Shown here in pieces: positions 47,777 through 52,592 of a stretch of DNA of 52,592 bases. The stretch is from NCBI GenBank assembly GCA_020882975.1, contig JAHRFD010000032.1, positions 1 through 52,592 of the forward strand, read 5' to 3'. Position numbers and translations under genes: made by a program. This DNA comes from Microcoleus sp. EPA2. GTDB taxonomy: Bacteria > Cyanobacteriota > Cyanobacteriia > Cyanobacteriales > Microcoleaceae. Under the pieces are notes generated by a model. That model saw only the letters and a program-made list of their open reading frames with translations. It did not search any database and was not told where the DNA came from. Each line of letters starts with the position of its first letter. Position 1 is the first letter of the stretch.

Positions 47777-47824
47777 GGAGGCAGAGCCTCCGGATCTGTG
47801 TTACCAGGCAGAGCCTGGTAACAA
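47777..47824. repeat. Dispersed palindromic repeat, copy 2
   Basis: GGAGGCAGAGCCTCC followed by GGATCTGTG and GTTACCAGGCAGAGCCTGG, the same arrangement as 22476-22521. It lies between metK and the GHL10 gene. A partial copy (GGCAGAGCCTGGGAACC) is at about 47722. Confidence 0.65.
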
Positions 47825-47862
47825 GTAGTATTAAATTTTAGTAGCCCGCCCCAGAAATTGTA

Positions 47863-49125
47863 CTATCGGGTTACTGCCGACAACTGCTGAACCAAAGCTG
47901 CTTTCAACAGTTCCACCTTATCAGTTTGCTCCCAAGGCAACTCTAAATCAGTGCGTCCAAAGTGACCGTAAGCTGCCACATCTTGATAGAAACGGCCGCC
48001 CCTTTCCGCAGGCAAATTCTGCAAGTTAAATGCTTGAATAATTCCCGCAGGACGCAGTTCAAAATGCTGCTTCACAACTTCCAAAAGGCGATCGTCATCG
48101 ACTTTTCCAGTGCCAAAAGTTTCGATCATCATGCTCACAGGCCGCGCCACGCCGATCGCATAACTCAACTGCACTTCACACTTTTCGGCCAAACCGGCCG
48201 CTACGATATTTTTAGCCACGTAGCGACAAGCATAAGCCGCGCTGCGGTCTACCTTAGTGGGGTCTTTTCCAGAAAAAGCACCGCCACCGTGACGGGAATA
48301 ACCGCCGTAGGTATCCACAATAATTTTGCGCCCAGTCAAACCAGAATCTCCTTGAGGTCCGCCGATCACAAATTTGCCGGTGGGGTTGACAAGGAAGCGA
48401 GTTTCTGCATCGGGTTTGATGGCAATATCCGCAAACACCGGTTCGACCACAGCAGTCCAAAGGTCTTCTTTAATTTTGGCTTGAACTGCGGCAGTATCAG
48501 TAATATCGCCGATCGCCTCAGTGTGCTGCGTAGAAATTAAGATCGTATCTATGCCCACAGGTTTGCCGTCTTCATAAACCACGGTAACTTGGCTTTTGCC
48601 ATCGGGACGTAGATAAGATAACTGACCGGTTTTTCTGACTGCTGCGAGTTGGCGGCAAATCCGGTGGGCGAGGCTAATCGGTAGTGGCATCAATTCCGGC
48701 GTTTCGTTGCAAGCAAAGCCGAACATCAAGCCTTGGTCGCCTGCTCCAATGGCGTCCAATTGTTCTTCGCTAGATTCTTCCCGACTTTCCTGGGCTGTAT
48801 TCACCCCTTGAGCAATATCGGGAGACTGAGCGTCAAGAGCCACCAATACCGAGCAGCTATTGGCGGAAAAACCGTTATCTGCGTGGATGTAGCCAATGTC
48901 GGCTATTTTTTTCCGCGCTAATTCTATGTAATTTACCTGGGCTTTGGTGGTAATTTCTCCCGTCAGCAGCATCAAGCCTGTGTTGACAACAACTTCAGCA
49001 GCGACGCGACTTTTAGGGTCTTCGGTCAATAAGGCATCTAAAATCGTATCTGAAATTTGATCGCAGATTTTATCGGGATGGCCTTCGGTAACAGATTCAG
49101 ATGTGAACAGGTAGCGGCGTGACAA
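47863..49125 (-). CDS. metK: S-adenosylmethionine synthetase
   Basis: Makes S-adenosylmethionine from methionine and ATP. The 420-aa protein starts [22 protein letters not shown] (quoted in part) and has [35 protein letters not shown] and [19 protein letters not shown]. The start codon is TTG at 49125; AAGGAG lies 10 bases upstream and no ATG or GTG is in a suitable place. Length agrees with cyanobacterial MetK. No SAM riboswitch is evident in the 5' region. Confidence 0.96.
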   Translation of the reverse strand: MSRRYLFTSESVTEGHPDKICDQISDTILDALLTEDPKSRVAAEVVVNTGLMLLTGEITTKAQVNYIELARKKIADIGYIHADNGFSANSCSVLVALDAQSPDIAQGVNTAQESREESSEEQLDAIGAGDQGLMFGFACNETPELMPLPISLAHRICRQLAAVRKTGQLSYLRPDGKSQVTVVYEDGKPVGIDTILISTQHTEAIGDITDTAAVQAKIKEDLWTAVVEPVFADIAIKPDAETRFLVNPTGKFVIGGPQGDSGLTGRKIIVDTYGGYSRHGGGAFSGKDPTKVDRSAAYACRYVAKNIVAAGLAEKCEVQLSYAIGVARPVSMMIETFGTGKVDDDRLLEVVKQHFELRPAGIIQAFNLQNLPAERGGRFYQDVAAYGHFGRTDLELPWEQTDKVELLKAALVQQLSAVTR

Positions 49126-49422
49126 TGATTATTTCTCCTTGTGATGTTTTCTAGTTTAGTGGAAGCAGGGTTGGATTTTGAGTAAAGTGACACTACTATA
49201 GCAAATTCACACTCCAAGCTCGATCGACAGATCCAAATCTTTAAAGATTTGCCAATTTATTTTTATACTATTGAATAATTTTAACCTCTCACATCTCAAA
49301 CCTAAAATCGGCTGACTGGTATATTTTGGAAGACAGCCCAGTAGCGAAGCACAGTGCTGGCGTTGATTGGTATGAGTTTACGCATCTAACTATTTATCAG
49401 GGTCTCATCTCGCACAACAACT

Positions 49423-51138
49423 ATGCCAGGAATCCCCAAATCACCAAATTTCATCCAGAGGGTTGCAGACTTAGAATTTCCCGGTGGCCCCATACCTCTG
49501 GACTCTCGATTTTATGTCGATCGAACTCCAGCCGAAGCACGAGCTTGTGCAGAAATTGGCAAACCCGGAAGCCTAATTCGGATTAAAGCCCCCAGAAAAA
49601 TGGGCAAAAGTTCTCTGATGCTACGCATAATTCAAGCGGCACTAGCGCGGGGATACCGCACTGTCACCGTAGATTTTCAGCAAGCGGATGAAGCTGCTTT
49701 TGGTAGCTTAGATAAATTTTTGCGATGGCTTTGTGTCAATGCAGCTAGACAACTCAAACTCCCACCCAACTTGGATGATTTCTGGGATGAAGATATGGGC
49801 AGCAAAGTAAGCTGTACTATGTATTTTGAAAACTATTTACTAGAAGAAATTGAAACTCCCATTGTCTTGGTACTCAATGAAGTCAATCGAGTATTTGAAC
49901 GTACAAATATTGCTCAAGAATTCCTGCCACTATTGCGTTCCTGGTACGAACAAGCCAGACTAATTGACACTTGGCAAAAACTCCGCTTGGTCGTGATTCA
50001 CTCAACAGAAATTTATGTGGCTTTGAGTCTCAATCAATCTCCTTTTAATGTAGGATTACCAATTAAATTGTTGGAATTTAATGTGGAGCAAGTTCAAGAA
50101 TTAGCGCGACGACATGGACTGGAATGGAGCGATAGCTATCCAGTTCAGCAATTAATGAAAATGGTAGGAGGACATCCTTATTTAGTCCATTTGGCTCTTT
50201 ATAATTTAGTAAACTCCTTACAAGATAACCTCCGGGAATCGCCAGAAGAGGCAGGTAAGTATCCGGCGCAAACAGAATTAGAACAACTGCTAAAATTAGC
50301 TCCTACTCAAAGCGGAATTTATAGCGAACATATTCAAAGTCAGTCGATAATCTTGCAAAAAAATCCGGCACTATTAGAAGCTTTCCAACAGGTGATAAGT
50401 TCTCAAAATAGTATTTACATAGAGCCTTTAATTGCTTATCAGCTAGACAGTATGGGCTTGGTAAAGTTAGAGGGAAATAATTGTCAGGTGTCTTGCGAAT
50501 TATATCGCTTGTATTTTCAAGAAGAAAATTTTTCCGAGCCTAGGCCAAGGGTTTGTCTGGAAGATTTACAGCAAGAAAATGAAAGGCTACAAGCTTTGGT
50601 GAACGTGGACGAACTTACTCAAATTGGGAATAGACGGCATTTTGACAGTTGTTTGCGGGCGGAGTGGAAGCACATGAGTCGTGATGGTTCTCCGATATCT
50701 TTAATTTTGTGCGATATAGATTATTTTAAAGTTTATAATGATACCTATGGACATCAAGCTGGAGATAGTTGTTTGCGATCGGTAGCTCAGGCAATTGCTC
50801 GATCGCTCAAGCATCCTGCTGATGTGGCTGCTCGCTATGGTGGCGAGGAATTTGCGGTGATTTTACCTGGGACTGATGCGTCGGCTGCTGCGATAGTTGC
50901 GGAAACAATTAGAGCTAATATTAAATCTTTGAATTTGGTTTTTAAGCATTCAAAAGTTGCCAATTTGCCGAATCCTGTGGTAACAATTAGTTTGGGAATT
51001 GCGAGTGTTGTTCCTGGGCCGGAGAATGATATATCAACGCTGGTATTGGCGGCTGATGAGGCTCTTTATGATTCTAAAAGACATGGGCGCGATCGGGCTA
51101 CTCTGAGTACACTGTTGAATTTTCGGTTTCCATCTTAA
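49423..51138 (+). CDS. AAA-like ATPase fused to GGDEF diguanylate cyclase
   Basis: A 571-aa fusion. The N-terminal ~390 residues are the AAA-like domain (AAA_35 type) common in cyanobacteria: FPGGPIPLDSRFYVDR, a P-loop KAPRKMGKSSL (about 57-67), IVLVLNEVNRVFE as the Walker B strand, and GGHPYLVHLALY. A short coiled linker (about 388-400) leads to a GGDEF domain (about 400-562) with DELTQIGNRRHFD, LCDIDYFKVYND and an intact GGEEF site near 473, so cyclic-di-GMP synthesis is expected. No membrane segment or inhibitory I-site (RxxD) is obvious before GGEEF. The ATPase part probably senses or assembles. Confidence 0.85.
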   Translation: MPGIPKSPNFIQRVADLEFPGGPIPLDSRFYVDRTPAEARACAEIGKPGSLIRIKAPRKMGKSSLMLRIIQAALARGYRTVTVDFQQADEAAFGSLDKFLRWLCVNAARQLKLPPNLDDFWDEDMGSKVSCTMYFENYLLEEIETPIVLVLNEVNRVFERTNIAQEFLPLLRSWYEQARLIDTWQKLRLVVIHSTEIYVALSLNQSPFNVGLPIKLLEFNVEQVQELARRHGLEWSDSYPVQQLMKMVGGHPYLVHLALYNLVNSLQDNLRESPEEAGKYPAQTELEQLLKLAPTQSGIYSEHIQSQSIILQKNPALLEAFQQVISSQNSIYIEPLIAYQLDSMGLVKLEGNNCQVSCELYRLYFQEENFSEPRPRVCLEDLQQENERLQALVNVDELTQIGNRRHFDSCLRAEWKHMSRDGSPISLILCDIDYFKVYNDTYGHQAGDSCLRSVAQAIARSLKHPADVAARYGGEEFAVILPGTDASAAAIVAETIRANIKSLNLVFKHSKVANLPNPVVTISLGIASVVPGPENDISTLVLAADEALYDSKRHGRDRATLSTLLNFRFPS

Positions 51139-51159
51139 TCTTAGTCTACGCAAAGGAAT

Positions 51160-51240
51160 ATAACCGGGCGGTTTAAACCGCGTAAATGAAGATAACCGGG
51201 CGGTTGAAACCGCGTCTACATAAACTTTCGTCCGCCTCCG
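51160..51240. repeat. Duplicated palindromic motif after the diguanylate cyclase gene
   Basis: ATAACCGGGCGGTT(T/G)AAACCGCGT occurs at 51160-51183 and 51192-51215; each contains a near-palindrome GCGGTTTAAACCGC. GTCCGCCTCCGCGGAC follows at 51230. REP-like intergenic repeat that may also terminate transcription. Confidence 0.6.
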
Positions 51241-51311
51241 CGGACTAAGAGAATCGATCGCACATCTAGAAAAATTCTATAATCAATCGATATTCTAAAA
51301 TCTACAATCGG

Positions 51312-51536
51312 ATGGCGACACCAGTTGATTTTCCTAAATATCTGCAATCCCTGGTTGAGTCTTATCAAAAACAACAGCATCTCTACACGCTGACGGATTT
51401 ACAGGTAGAGGTGCGGATGGAAATGCCGCCGGAAGAGCTATCCAACAGCGTAATGTCAAGTTGTGAAGCAAAAAAACTTGACATCACGCCCAGCGCCAAG
51501 AACAATAGAAGTGAGGCTAAATATTGGATTCAAGCC
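51312..51536 (+). pseudogene. ORF interrupted by the IS605 element
   Basis: An ATG-started frame gives about 75 residues (MATPVDFPKYLQSLVESYQ, then QQHLYTLTDLQVEV and SEAKYWIQA) before the element's right end at 51537. The frame runs on into the element and stops at 51608. The start (YLQSL..SY..Q...YTLTD) resembles the N-terminus of cyanobacterial NACHT-type proteins, but this is a weak likeness. The middle (ELSNSVMSSCEAKKLDITPS) does not fit, so the fragment may already be rearranged. Confidence 0.45.
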
Positions 51537-52592
51537 TTGACACTCAAGCGGGCTGAAGCCACTGAGATTCTGCGGACAGAGCGGATTTGGGTAACATCCA
51601 AATTCTAACTCTCGCTACGGTCGTCAAGCACCGCTTACCCAGTCGGTCAAGGTTTACACCCAACTTACTGGCTACTTTTCTCAGGATATTGGCGGAACCA
51701 TTTAAGTCTGCATTCATCACTCTTCCATCGGCAGACCGATACAATCCACGCTTAATTCGCTTTCCAGATGCTTTCCACCCTTCCGGTTTTTCACCATATT
51801 TGGGCAGGGAGTCTCCATCTAAAAAACTAGCTTTGGACGTATACGCTTCTTCGGTTTCTGTAAACTTAATACCGTGCAAGTCACATAGTTGATTTAATCG
51901 GTCTTTCAGCTTTCCCAAAGGCATTTGAACAAACTTTTGATTGTTCTTTTTGCCCATATTAACATGGGATTTGAAACCTTGATTCCATCCAATTACTAGA
52001 TTGCCAATGTCATACTTCAAGCAATGGTCAACAATTAGCTTGGCTGCCTTATTAATACCATCACGCATTTGGTGATTGCGTTTGCGAGTTACGCGGTCTA
52101 ACCAATTATCCCAGTAACCTTCAGGCTTTCCCTCTTTCCTGGTTGCCACCCTTTTGTTCCACAATTGATTCATCGCCTTCATAGCGCGAGCATCAATCAA
52201 GAAAGAATTTTCCAGAGTGTCCACACAAGCTGCTAAATTGTCAGCAGTTCCCAAGTCAATTGATAGCGCTTGGGTGTAATCTAAAGTGTGCTGCTGGCAT
52301 TCTACTTCGTAAGACATCTCAAGATAAAAAGCACTATTCTTAGGAAGAATCGTAAACTCTTTTACTTTGGAAAAATCAATATTTGACGGCATAGGTAGAA
52401 AGAACTCGGAAACTCCGAACCACCGTTTTACTGTCAATCCCAGCGAAAACCTTAGCTGACCGTCAACAAGCTTCGGCTTCAAACCTCCAGAATTTGGATA
52501 AGCCACTTTAAACAATTTAGAGCCTTCCAGGTATCCCGGTGGTTTGGGCTTAAAATGCAATTGAGCTTTAACATACAAATCTCTTAATTCTT
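51537..52592 (-). mobile_element. IS200/IS605-family element with tnpB (partial, runs off window)
   Basis: The element's right end begins at TTGA 51537 (TCAA on the minus strand) and continues through the tnpB gene to the window edge. The outer 150 bases are about 86% identical to 22566-22720, which marks the same family. tnpA, if present, lies beyond the window. Terminal hairpin AAGCGGGCTGAAGCC is weak compared with the element at 1-125, so this is a different subfamily. Confidence 0.8.
51544..52592 (-). CDS. tnpB: IS605 OrfB (TnpB) RNA-guided nuclease, 5' end outside window
   Basis: TnpB is an RNA-guided DNA nuclease related to Cas12 that helps IS200/IS605 elements persist. The frame is open to the window edge (codons ELRDLYVKAQ ahead of the first possible TTG start at 52578), so the true start lies outside; about 349 residues are visible. 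RuvC motifs are intact: Asp in LSIDLGTADN (about residue 108 from the TTG), Glu in FTETEEAYTSK and Asp in MNADLNGSANI. The usual C-x2-C zinc ribbon between the last two is replaced by KASFLDGD ... KRGLYRSADGR, as in one known cyanobacterial group. Probably active. Confidence 0.88.
   Translation of the reverse strand, partial: ELRDLYVKAQLHFKPKPPGYLEGSKLFKVAYPNSGGLKPKLVDGQLRFSLGLTVKRWFGVSEFFLPMPSNIDFSKVKEFTILPKNSAFYLEMSYEVECQQHTLDYTQALSIDLGTADNLAACVDTLENSFLIDARAMKAMNQLWNKRVATRKEGKPEGYWDNWLDRVTRKRNHQMRDGINKAAKLIVDHCLKYDIGNLVIGWNQGFKSHVNMGKKNNQKFVQMPLGKLKDRLNQLCDLHGIKFTETEEAYTSKASFLDGDSLPKYGEKPEGWKASGKRIKRGLYRSADGRVMNADLNGSANILRKVASKLGVNLDRLGKRCLTTVARVRIWMLPKSALSAESQWLQPA

Noticed and set aside
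49126..49422. Search for a SAM riboswitch upstream of metK
   Set aside because: No SAM-I type conserved core or aligned stems seen in the leader; cyanobacterial metK genes are usually without one.
51453..51482. GTCAAGTT/AACTTGAC inverted repeat as CRISPR or att site
   Set aside because: Single short imperfect hairpin within the interrupted ORF, not repeated anywhere in the window.

Overview
The window is chromosomal DNA from a cyanobacterium, most likely a filamentous Oscillatoriales-type (Microcoleus/Oscillatoria/Kamptonema-like) genome. The evidence is: genes for photosystem II (psbB, psbT), photosystem I (psaD), ferredoxin-NADP reductase with a phycobilisome-linker domain (petH) and phosphoribulokinase (prk); frequent GCGATCGC (HIP1) palindromes; cyanobacterial families DUF2605, DUF2973, DUF3285, DUF4058 and Uma2; and large multi-domain signalling kinases. 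The assignment is inferred from gene content only.

Layout. 1-1430: the right end of an IS200/IS605 element abutting a broken mcrC-like gene, then a palindromic mini-element. 1.5-4.5 kb: divergent prk and petH, the consumers and producer of photosynthetic reducing power. 4.7-10.8 kb: Uma2 nuclease, homoserine dehydrogenase, DUF4058, threonyl-tRNA synthetase and the DUF2605/DUF2973 pair. 10.9-18.5 kb: two signalling proteins in convergent orientation, a DICT-GAF histidine kinase and a 1.8 kaa Ser/Thr kinase-ATPase-GAF-histidine kinase. 19.2-24.8 kb: psaD, GNAT, trpE, an internally deleted IS605 element, PhzF and an alpha/beta hydrolase. 25.1-29.2 kb: DUF3285, then ybeY-dgkA-trpG, a Tat-exported degenerate metallo-beta-lactamase fold protein and a secreted fasciclin protein. 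29.2-37.5 kb: a membrane glycosyltransferase with TPR tail, tRNA-Phe, rpsA, IS605-derived sequence, nrdR, psbT and psbB. 37.5-43.9 kb: an accessory stretch with a truncated antitoxin-like gene, a promoter followed by three 63-bp structured tandem repeats, a DUF3800 protein, mnmG, an unrecognised two-gene unit, a GDSL hydrolase and a truncated AAA ATPase. 43.9-52.6 kb: a histidine kinase, a GHL10 hydrolase, metK, an ATPase-GGDEF diguanylate cyclase and an IS605 TnpB element that cuts an ORF and runs off the window.

The main themes are core photosynthesis/translation/amino-acid genes, several signalling proteins, and repeated activity of IS200/IS605 (TnpB) elements. Four clear footprints are seen (1-125, 22566-22870, 33872-34165, 51537-end). 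Two of them lack tnpB, but keep the right-end region that in this family specifies the TnpB guide (omega) RNA. The least explained structure is the promoter-driven 63-bp repeat array at 37754-38122. No CRISPR array, rRNA or prophage was seen.
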